NCBI GenBank assembly: GCA_031552685.1
Contig: JAVBMI010000003.1
Span: forward strand, 214,468-278,467
Source: UBA2658 sp031552685
Lineage (GTDB): Bacteria; Bacillota; Clostridia; Oscillospirales; Oscillospiraceae
DNA length: 64,000 bases
Direction: 5' to 3'
The notes beneath the pieces were generated by a model, which made no database searches, was not told the origin of the DNA, and saw only the letters and a list, made by a program, of their open reading frames with translations. The translations under genes and the position numbers were made by a program. Shown here one piece after another: positions 16,573-25,113 of this stretch. Every line of letters begins with the position of its first letter. The stretch's first letter is position 1.

Positions 16573-16598
16573 CTCTGTTCAACATTTATTGAACAGAG
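16573..16598. repeat. 10-bp inverted repeat, candidate operator before dhaL
   Basis: CTCTGTTCAA (16573-16582) and TTGAACAGAG (16589-16598), 6-base gap, upstream of the dhaL-like gene. No U-run follows. A TTGACA at 16533 upstream lacks a good -10 box. Confidence 0.5.
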
Positions 16599-16659
16599 GT
16601 AACAAATAACTAGTTGCTTGTTTGGTCGGTGAGATCACACATGAAGGAAGGTAAAACTT

Positions 16660-17286
16660 ATGGTATTGGTGAAAAAAGATTTTGTTGCTATGCTGATTGG
16701 CGCAAGTGATGCTTTGGATGAAAAAATAGACGAGTTTTCGGATATTGACTCAAAATTCGGAGACGGAGACCACGGTGTTACAGTGAGCAGGATCAGCAAA
16801 GTAATCAGAGCAAAAGCTGAGGGCACCTCAGATGATGAAAGTATTGCTGAAATGTTTTTAACTTTGAGCAAAGACGTAATGAATGTTAACGGCGGCAGTG
16901 CCGGCCCATTATACGGTTCTATTGTTGAGGGGTTTGGCGAAGGACTTGAAGGCGTTACCGAGGCAGATGAAAAGGCAATTAAATCAATGTTTACAGGAGC
17001 TCTGGATAACATCAGCTCCCTGTCAAATGCCAAAGTCGGTGACAAAACCATGATGGATACATTGATTCCCGCATGTGAAAGAGCTGAAAGCTCAGATTCT
17101 CCGTTACCAAAGTTATTGGCGGATATTGCCGATGCCGCTTTTGAAGGCGCTGAATATTCAAAACAGTGTCAGTCAAAATTCGGCAGGGCGAGATTTTATA
17201 AGGAAGAAACCATTGGAACTATGGATGCCGGCGCATATTCCCTCTATTGCCTGATTAGAGGTTTGAGTAACGCACTAAACAAATAA
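16660..17286 (+). CDS. Dihydroxyacetone kinase-type subunit L (DhaL-like)
   Basis: A 208-residue ADP/ATP-binding subunit of the dihydroxyacetone kinase family. The Mg-nucleotide aspartates D30, D35 and D37 in DIDSKFGDGDHG match the numbering of E. coli DhaL. NGGSAGPLYGS, GDKTMMDTLIP and GTMDAGAYS are the remaining family signatures. With DhaK it phosphorylates a small ketose (dihydroxyacetone, or erythrulose in the tetrose-specific relatives). RBS AAGGAAGG. Order is L then K and no DhaM phosphocarrier is present, so ATP-dependence is likely. Confidence 0.88.
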   Translation: MVLVKKDFVAMLIGASDALDEKIDEFSDIDSKFGDGDHGVTVSRISKVIRAKAEGTSDDESIAEMFLTLSKDVMNVNGGSAGPLYGSIVEGFGEGLEGVTEADEKAIKSMFTGALDNISSLSNAKVGDKTMMDTLIPACERAESSDSPLPKLLADIADAAFEGAEYSKQCQSKFGRARFYKEETIGTMDAGAYSLYCLIRGLSNALNK

Positions 17287-17310
17287 CAATAAATTAGGAG
17301 GAATGCAGAA

Positions 17311-18309
17311 ATGATGAAAAAGTTTATTAACGATCCGGCGAACTTAACAAAGGAACTTCTGGAAGGGTTAGCGCTTGCTAACAAAGATACCATTGAATTG
17401 GTCGGCAACAATTTAATTGTTAACAAGAAACTGAAAGATGCTGACCGCGTTACCGTTGTGACTCTGGGTGGTACAGGCCATGAGCCTGCTCTCCAGGGCT
17501 TTGTTGGCGAAGGTATGGCAGATATCGCTGTTTGTGGTGAGATCTTTGCAGCCCCCGGACCGGAAGGCTGCGTTGAAGCTCTTAAACTTGCCGACAAAGG
17601 CAAAGGCGTTATTTTTATCGTGTTAAACCATGCCGGCGATATGCTGACCGGAAACCTTGCAATGAAGGGCGCCAAAAAAGAAGGCATCAATGTAATTAAA
17701 ATTGTTACTCAAGAGGATATCACTACTGCTCCGAGAGAAGATGCCGACAACAGGCGCGGCTTTGTTGGATGCGTTCCTGCATATAAAATTGCCGGCGGAG
17801 CAGCCGCACAAGGTAAGTCTTTAGAGGAAGTTGCCGCTATTACTCAAAGATTTGCGGATAACATGGGTGCAATATCTGTTTCCCTGACTGGCGCAACGCA
17901 TCCTGTTACCGGCGGTGCTCTAGCTGTTCTGGACGAAAATGAAATGGGCGTGGGCATGGGCCAGCACGGCGAAGGCGGCGGCTATAAAATTCCTATGAAA
18001 ACTGCCGATGAAACCGTTGCACTTTTAATGGACGAACTCATTAAAGATTTAGACGTAAAGAGCGGCGAAAAGCTGATGTGTATTGTCAATGGTTCCGGTG
18101 CAACAACGCTCATGGAAATGCTGATCACATACAGAGCTGCTGTTAAATACCTTGAAGCAAAGGGAATCGAAGTTGTTGCCAACATAGTTAACGAATTGCT
18201 TACGGTTCAAGAAACCGGCGGCTATCAATTATTCATCGCCAGAATGGATGATGAGCTCCTTTCCTGCTGGAATGAGCCCGCTAATACCCCTTACTTCAAA
18301 AAAGTATAA
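17311..18309 (+). CDS. Dihydroxyacetone kinase-type subunit K (DhaK-like)
   Basis: A 332-residue substrate-binding subunit. GGTGHEP with H57, the LNHAGD motif with D110 and QHGEGG with H219 line up one residue off E. coli DhaK H56, D109 and H218; the last of these forms a covalent hemiaminal with the ketose. It therefore looks catalytically competent. It follows dhaL by 24 bases with TAGGAGGA as RBS. Relatives include erythrulose kinases, so the substrate could be a C3 or C4 ketose. A very stable GC hairpin follows the gene. Confidence 0.9.
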   Translation: MMKKFINDPANLTKELLEGLALANKDTIELVGNNLIVNKKLKDADRVTVVTLGGTGHEPALQGFVGEGMADIAVCGEIFAAPGPEGCVEALKLADKGKGVIFIVLNHAGDMLTGNLAMKGAKKEGINVIKIVTQEDITTAPREDADNRRGFVGCVPAYKIAGGAAAQGKSLEEVAAITQRFADNMGAISVSLTGATHPVTGGALAVLDENEMGVGMGQHGEGGGYKIPMKTADETVALLMDELIKDLDVKSGEKLMCIVNGSGATTLMEMLITYRAAVKYLEAKGIEVVANIVNELLTVQETGGYQLFIARMDDELLSCWNEPANTPYFKKV

Positions 18310-18323
18310 TTACACTGTCTAAC

Positions 18324-18350
18324 CAGGCCACCCGCTGCGCGGGTGGCCTG
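18324..18350 (+). other. GC-rich hairpin between dhaK and the deoC-like gene
   Basis: CAGGCCACCCGC (18324-18335) pairs with GCGGGTGGCCTG (18339-18350), loop 3. No U-run, so it probably stabilises or tunes the mRNA rather than ending it. Confidence 0.6.
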
Positions 18351-18454
18351 CACTCCCCTGCCTGCAATTCGCCGCTTTCATCCAAGTGGCGCCGATGGCA
18401 CGAGCATAATGGAGTTGAGATTCACATGCAAATCAAATTCAAGAGGGAAAAACT

Positions 18455-19159
18455 ATGGGTGTTTTGACACATCAGGATATTGCAAGACTAATTGATATAA
18501 GCGCAGTCAGAACTGACGCTACCTTAAATGAGGTTGAAAAGGTTGCTGCTGCGGCAAAGAAGTATAGCTTTATTTGCGCTTTTGCTATGCCGTGTTTTAC
18601 TGACACACTTGTCAAACTGCTTGGCGACAGAGATGACATAATGGTCGGCGGCGTTGTTGGTTTCCCCTCCGGTGCAGACACCACTGAAACCAAGGTTGCT
18701 GCTGCAAAGCAATTGCTGTCACTTGGTGTAAACGAAATTGACATGGTTATCAATGTGGGTGCGCTGAAATCGCAAAGGTACGACATAGTCAGAGATGATA
18801 TCAAGGCCGTTGTGGAAACCTGCAACGTTCCGGTAAAGTCCATTTTGGAAATAGCTTACCTGACCGACGATGAAATAAGAATTGGCAGCAGACTTGCGGT
18901 TGAAGCCGGAGTAAAATACGTCAAGACAGGCACCGGCTGGGCAAACAGACCGACTACAGTTGAAACTATAAAGATAATAAAAAAAGAAATTGGCAATTCA
19001 GCACTGATTAAGGCGGCAGGAGGGGTAAGAGAACTGTCAACGCTGATCGAGATGTATGAGGCCGGTTGCTCCAGGTTTGGAATAGGGCTTAACAGTGCAA
19101 TTAATATTATGGAAGAAGCAATGGGCAATAAAAAGGAAGTTTCAAACGAAACTTACTAG
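18455..19159 (+). CDS. DeoC/LacD-fold aldolase, divergent deoxyribose-phosphate aldolase family
   Basis: A 234-residue class I aldolase. The catalytic residues of DeoC are present: D96 (NEIDMVINVG), Schiff-base K157 (YVKTGTG) and K186 (LIKAAGG). Two segments differ from ordinary DeoC: the N-terminal IDHTLLKP is LIDISAVRT here, and the KTSTGF-GGATVE stretch is KTGTGWANRPTTVE. These surround the substrate pocket, so it may cleave a phosphorylated sugar other than 2-deoxyribose 5-phosphate. It precedes the FGGY kinase gene by 9 bases and is clearly in the same operon. Confidence 0.82.
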   Translation: MGVLTHQDIARLIDISAVRTDATLNEVEKVAAAAKKYSFICAFAMPCFTDTLVKLLGDRDDIMVGGVVGFPSGADTTETKVAAAKQLLSLGVNEIDMVINVGALKSQRYDIVRDDIKAVVETCNVPVKSILEIAYLTDDEIRIGSRLAVEAGVKYVKTGTGWANRPTTVETIKIIKKEIGNSALIKAAGGVRELSTLIEMYEAGCSRFGIGLNSAINIMEEAMGNKKEVSNETY

Positions 19160-19168
19160 GAGGCCGTA

Positions 19169-20704
19169 ATGAGTTTTGTTTTAGCTTATGATTTAGGCAC
19201 TGGCGGGCTAAAGGCCTCTATTTTCGATGAAGACGGTGTTTCACAAGCAAGCGCGTTTTGTTCGTGCGAAACTTACTATGTTAAAACTGATTTCAGAGAG
19301 CAAAATCCCGTTGAGTGGTGGCAAATGCTGATTGCCACCACAAAAGAGCTGCTTGAAACCGGCAAAATTAATCCGAGCGATATTTGTTCAATTGCGATAT
19401 CCGGTCATAGCTTGGGCGTAGTTCCTTTAGGCAACGACGGCCTCTTAAGCAGCAGAGTTCCGATTTGGAATGACAGCCGGGCAGTTAAACAAGCGGAAAC
19501 CTTTTTCAAATCGATTGACGAAAAAGACTGGTATATGACAACGGGAAATGGCTTTCCTGCCCCGCTTTACTCAATATTCAAGCTGATGTGGATAAGGGAA
19601 AACCAGCCCGAAATCTACAATAGAACCGAAAAATTCATCGGGACAAAGGATTACCTGAACTATATGCTCACTGGCGTGGTTGCAACCGACTACTCTTATG
19701 CGTCGGGCAGCGGAGTATTTGATTTGGGCAATTGGAATTATAAGGAAAGTTTTATTCAGGCATCAGGTATAGACAGAAATAAACTTTCTTCACCGATAGC
19801 GTCGACTGAAGTCGTGGGCAAGTTATCGAAGGAAATCGCAGGCATCCTGGGGCTTACAGAAGGCACTCCGGTCGTTTGCGGCGGCGTTGACAACAGTTGC
19901 ATGGCGCTCGGCGCAGGCTGCTTTGGCGAAGGTGAGGTTTATACTTCTCTTGGTACATCCTCCTGGGTGGCGGCATCAAGCGCACAGCCCATTGTGGAAA
20001 ACACGTACAGACCTTATGTCTTTGCTCATTGCGTGCCGGACAGGTTTGTTTCAGCGACTGCAATATTTTCTGCCGGAAGCGCGTTTGCATGGCTCAGAGA
20101 TACAGTTTGCGAGGACTTGATACTTGCCCAGAAGCAAACAGGTATCAACGCATATGACGCGATGACAAAACTTGCAAGCACATCTCCTGTTGGAGCAAAT
20201 GGTCTACTGTTTAATCCTTCCTTGGCCGGAGGATCATGCCTGGATAAGAACCCAAACATCAGAGGAGCGTTTGTAGGACTTGATTTAAAGCACAGCAGGG
20301 CTGATTTAATACGGGCAACTTTAGAGGGTATCTGCCTCAACTTAAGGCTCGCGATGGATGTTTTAAGCACACACGTCAAACTAAACGATGATATGCTTAT
20401 CGTTGGCGGCGGAGGAAAAAGCGCTATGTGGCGTCAGCTTTTTGCGAGTATATACAATAAGAATATTACTGAAATAGCTGTCGGGCAAGACGCTGGTTCT
20501 CTGGGCGCAGCAGCTCTTGGCGCAGTTGGTGTTGGAATGTGGAATAGCTTCGACAAGCTCAAAAATGTTTGTGAAGTCAAGTCTCGAATTTCACCGATAA
20601 AAGAGGATAACAGCCAATATGAGATCATACTGCCGATATTCAAAGAGGTAGCTGAGAAACAATGTGAGATTGCGGAGATAATGGCAGACATTGTTCATAC
20701 TTAA
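19169..20704 (+). CDS. FGGY-family carbohydrate kinase (xylulokinase-like)
   Basis: A 511-residue two-domain sugar kinase. The phosphate-1 motif AYDLGTGGLKASIFD is at 6-20, the likely catalytic base is D241 in GGVDNS, TSLGTSSW follows at 259-266, and the adenosine motif is VGGGGKSAMWRQL near 411. Length and motif style are closest to XylB-type kinases rather than LsrK. It would phosphorylate a ketose or polyol made available by the importer and the SDR enzyme. Gap of 9 bases from the aldolase gene, RBS AGGAGG. Confidence 0.88.
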   Translation: MSFVLAYDLGTGGLKASIFDEDGVSQASAFCSCETYYVKTDFREQNPVEWWQMLIATTKELLETGKINPSDICSIAISGHSLGVVPLGNDGLLSSRVPIWNDSRAVKQAETFFKSIDEKDWYMTTGNGFPAPLYSIFKLMWIRENQPEIYNRTEKFIGTKDYLNYMLTGVVATDYSYASGSGVFDLGNWNYKESFIQASGIDRNKLSSPIASTEVVGKLSKEIAGILGLTEGTPVVCGGVDNSCMALGAGCFGEGEVYTSLGTSSWVAASSAQPIVENTYRPYVFAHCVPDRFVSATAIFSAGSAFAWLRDTVCEDLILAQKQTGINAYDAMTKLASTSPVGANGLLFNPSLAGGSCLDKNPNIRGAFVGLDLKHSRADLIRATLEGICLNLRLAMDVLSTHVKLNDDMLIVGGGGKSAMWRQLFASIYNKNITEIAVGQDAGSLGAAALGAVGVGMWNSFDKLKNVCEVKSRISPIKEDNSQYEIILPIFKEVAEKQCEIAEIMADIVHT

Positions 20705-20760
20705 TAAGCAATACTACTTAGATATAATTAAACAACAATAAGACAAAGGAGCAAAGGGTC

Positions 20761-21531
20761 ATGGACGTTAAAAATCTGTTTAGCTTAGAGGGTAAAAAAG
20801 GCTTTATCACTGGCGGGGCACAAGGAATCGGCAAGACACTTGCAAAGGCATTTATCGAAATGGGCGCTGACGTTGCAATTGTAGACATGAATATTGATCT
20901 GGCAAAGAAAACAGCGGCAGAGCTATCAGCCGGAAAAGCCAAAGTAATTGCCTATCAGTGCAATGTAACCGATCCCGACAGCGTTAATGCAATGATCGAA
21001 GCATATGAGAATGATTACGGCACTATTGATTTCGCTGTTAACAATGCGGGTATTTTTACAGGAGACCCTGCATTAGACATAGCTCCGGCAACTTTTAAAT
21101 CTGTTATTGACGTAAATTTGAACGGTGTATTCTTCACCGCTCAGGCAGCGGCAAAACTTATGGTTAAGAAAGGCAATAAAGGCAGTATCATCAGCACAGC
21201 ATCGATGTCTGCACACGTTGTAAATCGTCCGCAAACGATTGCCAATTACTGTGCGGCTAAAGCAGGTGTTGTTCATTTGACAAAGTCGCTCGCCGTTGAA
21301 TGGGCAAAGCACGGAATAAGAGTTAACTGCATAAGCCCGGGATATATCCAAACCGACCTGATTGCCACAATGGCCGACATGCTTCCGATTTGGCAGGGCA
21401 TGATGCCCGAAGGCAGCAGACTTGGTTTTCCTGAAGACTTAGTCGGCGCATTTATATACTTTGCATCTGATGCATCGGTATTTGCCACAGGCTCAGACCT
21501 GGTAGTTGACGGCGGCTATACGATAGTATAG
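20761..21531 (+). CDS. SDR-family NAD(P)-dependent sugar/polyol dehydrogenase
   Basis: A 256-residue classical short-chain dehydrogenase. Cofactor motif TGGAQGIG (17-24), NNAG (94-97), catalytic serine region ISTASMS, and Y163/K167 in NYCAAKAGV. D42 (IVDMN) after the second strand suggests NAD rather than NADP. The closest style is gluconate 5-dehydrogenase/sorbose reductase-type enzymes. It probably oxidises or reduces a polyol or ketose in the pathway. It is the last gene of the plus arm and is followed by a strong bidirectional terminator. Confidence 0.87.
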   Translation: MDVKNLFSLEGKKGFITGGAQGIGKTLAKAFIEMGADVAIVDMNIDLAKKTAAELSAGKAKVIAYQCNVTDPDSVNAMIEAYENDYGTIDFAVNNAGIFTGDPALDIAPATFKSVIDVNLNGVFFTAQAAAKLMVKKGNKGSIISTASMSAHVVNRPQTIANYCAAKAGVVHLTKSLAVEWAKHGIRVNCISPGYIQTDLIATMADMLPIWQGMMPEGSRLGFPEDLVGAFIYFASDASVFATGSDLVVDGGYTIV

Positions 21532-21572
21532 ATTCCCTTTTCTCAATCAATAGGTTTAATTTGAGAAGTCTT

Positions 21573-21613
21573 AAAAAAACCTCAACCATCTCTACAGGTG
21601 GTTGAGGTTTTTT
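21573..21613. terminator. Bidirectional terminator between SDR gene and glycerate kinase
   Basis: CCTCAACCA (21580-21588) and TGGTTGAGG (21599-21607), with A-run before and TTTTTT after, serving convergent genes. Confidence 0.9.
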
Positions 21614-21623
21614 GCAAGCGTCA

Positions 21624-22754
21624 TTATTGCATCTGTAAAAGTTCAAGAATATTGTCCATAACAAAACGAAGATTCTCCTTGCTTTTGCTGCGCAGCTCTG
21701 AGAATGGCAAGGTCATTCGAGTTGCGCTGAAGGCTGCTGTTACATAGTCTTTGTATGCCACACCGACATCTTCGTCAATCGCACCTGCAACGACAACCAC
21801 TGGGACTCCGGCAGCTTTCGCGCGCAATGCCACACCGGAGACCACTTTACCCTGCAAACTCTGTGAGTCAAATTTCCCTTCTCCTGTAAAGACAATATCA
21901 GTATCAGAAAGACTTGAATCAAAATCAACAGTGTCTAGCACTGCATCAATACCGCGTTGGAGCTTGGAGCCAAAGAAAGCTAGCATCCCGGCGCCCAACG
22001 CTCCGGCTGCTCCGGAACCGGGGACATTTGCAACATCGAGATTCAGATCTCGTTTGATGACTGCCGCCAAGTGTTGCAGCCCTTTGTCAAGTTCTTCAAC
22101 AGTCAGGTCATCAGCGCCCTTTTGCGGAGCAAATATGTATGCTGCACCGTTTTCCCCGAACATGGGGTTGTCAATGTCGCACATTGCAATGATTTCTGTA
22201 TCGTTGAAGAGAACATTAAGCATTGCGCCGTCGATCCTCTCAATATCAGCCAAAGTGCCGCCAGTCGGAACAAAGCTATCTCCGCTTTTATTATAAAATC
22301 GAATCCCTGCCGCCGCAGCGGCACCGCAGCCACCGTCGTTGGTCGCAGTTCCGCCCAACCCGATTAGTATTCTTTTTGCGCCCTTTGACGCGGCATCAAG
22401 CATCATCTGCCCTACTCCATAGGTAGTTGTGCTCTTCGGGTCTGCTCTGCCTTCCACAAGCGGCAGACCGCAGCAGGCCGCCACCTCGATAATTGCAGTA
22501 TCTCTGTCCGGCAGGAGTCCGTAAAACGCGCTCATTGGTTTTCCGAAAGGGTCAGAAACTTCCAAAAACACCTTCTCACCGCCAAGCGACATCAAAAAAC
22601 AGTCAACAGTACCCTCTCCCCCGTCGGCAACAGGAATACACTTAATCTGAGCGTCTTTGAAGCTTGCAAGCACGGCTTCACTCATAACCTCGCAAACCTC
22701 AACAGAGCTCATAGTACCCTTGAATGAATCAGGTATGATAATAAACTTTTTCAT
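21624..22754 (-). CDS. Glycerate kinase
   Basis: A 376-residue kinase of the GlxK/GarK family, phosphorylating D-glycerate (usually to 2-phosphoglycerate). Diagnostic segments are IIPDSFKGTMSS at the N-terminus, PVADGGEGTVD near 43, IGLGGTATNDGGCGAA near 131-146 and VFTGEGKFDSQS near 285. It is convergent with the sugar island but could drain glycerate formed there or by the hydroxypyruvate-reductase-like enzyme at 60723. RBS GGGGGAG sits just before the ATG. Confidence 0.92.
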   Translation of the reverse strand: MKKFIIIPDSFKGTMSSVEVCEVMSEAVLASFKDAQIKCIPVADGGEGTVDCFLMSLGGEKVFLEVSDPFGKPMSAFYGLLPDRDTAIIEVAACCGLPLVEGRADPKSTTTYGVGQMMLDAASKGAKRILIGLGGTATNDGGCGAAAAAGIRFYNKSGDSFVPTGGTLADIERIDGAMLNVLFNDTEIIAMCDIDNPMFGENGAAYIFAPQKGADDLTVEELDKGLQHLAAVIKRDLNLDVANVPGSGAAGALGAGMLAFFGSKLQRGIDAVLDTVDFDSSLSDTDIVFTGEGKFDSQSLQGKVVSGVALRAKAAGVPVVVVAGAIDEDVGVAYKDYVTAAFSATRMTLPFSELRSKSKENLRFVMDNILELLQMQ

Positions 22755-22830
22755 GCTCCCCCCTACAAATGTTGAGCGCGCTGTTTTCAGACCGCGCCGA
22801 GATAAAGTATGATTCTAAGCAGCTTTAAAA

Positions 22831-22859
22831 ATTATAGCAGCATACGGCTTCTTATTCAA
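22831..22859 (-). promoter_or_regulatory. Glycerate kinase promoter
   Basis: Minus-strand TTGAAT (22854-22859), 17-base spacer, TATAAT (22831-22836). Confidence 0.7.
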
Positions 22860-22954
22860 GCACGCCTCAATCCAGTGTTGAATCTCTCCGAAATAAATCT
22901 TTGCGTCAGAGACCTTGCGAAATTCGTCAAAATGCGAACAATTTTTCTTGTTGA

Positions 22955-22983
22955 TTGACAAGGAACATATCTAGTGATAATGT
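22955..22983 (+). promoter_or_regulatory. MFS transporter promoter
   Basis: TTGACA (22955-22960), 17-base spacer, TAATGT (22978-22983), 54 bases before the start codon. Confidence 0.6.
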
Positions 22984-23037
22984 ATTAGTATTCTTCAGCA
23001 AAGACTCAACATCTGGTGCATTTATGAAAGGCGCGTA

Positions 23038-24258
23038 ATGATTAAGAAAAAGAGAAAAACTAAAATAATTCTTATTCTGATGTGTTATCTTTCCTTCGTG
23101 CTTTACTCAATATATTTCAATGGATTTGGAGTAAATGTCTCAACAATTATGGCATTTTTCCAGATCAACAAGGCTCAAAGCGGTTTGATAATAACTCTCC
23201 AATCTATCGGCGCAATTATTCTCACAGTAATTCTCGGGCTTTACGGAGAGCGGATAAACAAGCTGCACGGCATAGCCTTCGGCTTGGTTATTATGGGTCT
23301 TGCGGGAATTGTAATCGGTCTGATACCGTCGTTTTTTTCTCAGGGCAGCGGCTACTATTTTATGCTCGGCTTTTCCCTGTTGGCGGGAATTGGTTATATA
23401 ATCGTTGATCTTCTGATGAACGGTGTCATTGCCGATATCTTCCCTCACAAAAAGGACAGTCTTCTTCCCTATGTTCACGCATTCTATTGCGCCGGCGCTA
23501 TGCTCGCGCCTTTGTTTATAACCGCTGTTGTTAACCCGGATAAAATCAGCACCTTTGCGCTTCCATACATAATCATCGGCAGCGCCTCAATTGCTGCCTG
23601 CGTAGTTTTTGCGATAGCCAGCAAAAAAATCATGCCGGAAACACCGTATGCCAATATGAAAGAGATCAGCAGCCGCGCAAAAGCAAATCCGGCGGAGATT
23701 TTTCGTGACCCCAGAGCCTGGATGTACCTACTCGCCTGTTTCTTTTATGTCAGTTTCCAGACTGGTATGAGTACATGGCTTCCCACTTTTTGCTCTGAGC
23801 ACCTGCACATAAAGCACGAAACTGCAGGTTTGATGGTAACAATGTATTTTCTCGGCGCTCTGGCTATGCGTTTTATCTCTCCGACAATTTACAAGCATAT
23901 TACTGTGCGGAAATTCTATATCGTCTCACTCATCATCTCGGGCTTGCTCTTCCCGATATTCATTTTTGTTCAGATGCCCGTCTACCTGAACATGATCTTA
24001 ATCGTCATTGTTGGACTGCTTCAGGGCTCTTCCGTACCAGCGCTCATAATTCTCTGCTGCGATGCGTTTCCTGCAAGAACCGCCTCCGCTTCTTCAATTG
24101 TAGTTCTTGGTCTTTCCCTGGCAGCTCTCATAATTCCCACAGTGGTAGGCAACTTGATCGAAACCTCCGGCTATACCCTGCCAATGCTGATCCTTAATGG
24201 CAGCATATTCCTTTCCGTTTTGATACTGATTCCGATAAAAAGCATGAAGAAAGCATAA
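23038..24258 (+). CDS. MFS transporter
   Basis: A 406-residue major facilitator with about 12 membrane segments, a basic N-terminus (MIKKKRKTK) and a cytoplasmic loop near the middle (about residues 195-225, including NMKEISSRAKANPAEI). The loop-2/3 motif GLYGERINKLHG resembles the MFS motif A. Substrate is not readable. It stands alone, with its own promoter and terminator, divergent from glycerate kinase, so transport of glycerate or a related acid is possible but unproven. Confidence 0.82.
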   Translation: MIKKKRKTKIILILMCYLSFVLYSIYFNGFGVNVSTIMAFFQINKAQSGLIITLQSIGAIILTVILGLYGERINKLHGIAFGLVIMGLAGIVIGLIPSFFSQGSGYYFMLGFSLLAGIGYIIVDLLMNGVIADIFPHKKDSLLPYVHAFYCAGAMLAPLFITAVVNPDKISTFALPYIIIGSASIAACVVFAIASKKIMPETPYANMKEISSRAKANPAEIFRDPRAWMYLLACFFYVSFQTGMSTWLPTFCSEHLHIKHETAGLMVTMYFLGALAMRFISPTIYKHITVRKFYIVSLIISGLLFPIFIFVQMPVYLNMILIVIVGLLQGSSVPALIILCCDAFPARTASASSIVVLGLSLAALIIPTVVGNLIETSGYTLPMLILNGSIFLSVLILIPIKSMKKA

Positions 24259-24259
24259 C

Positions 24260-24292
24260 AAAACAGCCTTGCACAAGCAAGGCTGTTTTGTT
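24260..24292. terminator. Bidirectional terminator after the MFS gene
   Basis: AAAACAGCCTTGC and GCAAGGCTGTTTT with a 4-base loop, followed by a T-rich run, between convergent genes. Confidence 0.9.
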
Positions 24293-24297
24293 TGAAT

Positions 24298-25113
24298 TCA
24301 TTTCTTTTTTTCGTGCGCATACCACATTATCAGTGCGAAGCCTATGCCTCCAATGATATTCCCAATTGTGACTGGCAGGAGATTTCCCGCAAAGAAATTC
24401 TGCCAGGTCAGGCTTGAAACGTCAATTCCGGCATTTGCTGCAAGCTCCGCATACTTGGGCACGCTGTTTGCGAAAAGACCGGCAGGTATGTAATACATGT
24501 TTGCAATGCAGTGCTCAAAGCCGCAGATGACAAAGAAGACGATAGGTACATAGGCACCCAGCACTTTCCCTGCAATGTCTTTTGCACAGTACGCGCACAT
24601 AACGCCGATACAAACAAGCACATTACAAAAAACCGCCATAACCAGTGCGTTTGCGAAGGGCATTGAACACTTTGCCGCAGCTACTTTGATAGTGTACACT
24701 GCAAGTTCTCCGCCGGACATATTAAGTTGTCCAAAATAGGCCACGCCCAGAGCGAGAATTAAGGAACCGACAAAGTTCCCAATGTAAACCAGCACCCAAT
24801 TGCGGAGCATGTCGGAAAGCTTCGCCTTTTTCATGATAACCGACATTATTATCATGCTGTTTCCGGTGAATAACTCCGCACCTGTTAATATGACCATAAC
24901 CAGACCAAAGGGAAACAGAAGCCCGCTCACCATTTTTGCAAGGCCTGCATTGCTTATCATGTGGGTTGCTGTGTTGGTCGCCGCTCCGCCAAAGGATATT
25001 ATCAGTCCTGACAGAATCGCCAAAAGCATAAGCTTTAAGAAAGGCATCAAGGTCTTTTTTGCTCCGGCCGCACTATATAACTCCACAAATTCCGTAGGGG
25101 TAAAGTAATTCAT
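24298..25113 (-). CDS. Formate/nitrite transporter family channel (FocA-like)
   Basis: A 271-residue FNT channel. The LTGAELFTGNSM stretch (about 76-87) is the omega-loop region and GFEHCIANMYYIPAG (about 197-211) holds the central pore histidine. Six membrane segments are visible. Its start overlaps the folD stop by four bases (ATGA), so it is translationally coupled to C1 genes. Formate uptake or export feeding the fhs-folD route is therefore the best reading; nitrite or hydrosulfide are other family substrates. Confidence 0.88.
   Translation of the reverse strand: MNYFTPTEFVELYSAAGAKKTLMPFLKLMLLAILSGLIISFGGAATNTATHMISNAGLAKMVSGLLFPFGLVMVILTGAELFTGNSMIIMSVIMKKAKLSDMLRNWVLVYIGNFVGSLILALGVAYFGQLNMSGGELAVYTIKVAAAKCSMPFANALVMAVFCNVLVCIGVMCAYCAKDIAGKVLGAYVPIVFFVICGFEHCIANMYYIPAGLFANSVPKYAELAANAGIDVSSLTWQNFFAGNLLPVTIGNIIGGIGFALIMWYAHEKKK

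Noticed and set aside
18324..18350. GC hairpin as operon terminator after dhaK
   Set aside because: No U-run follows and the next genes continue in the same direction.
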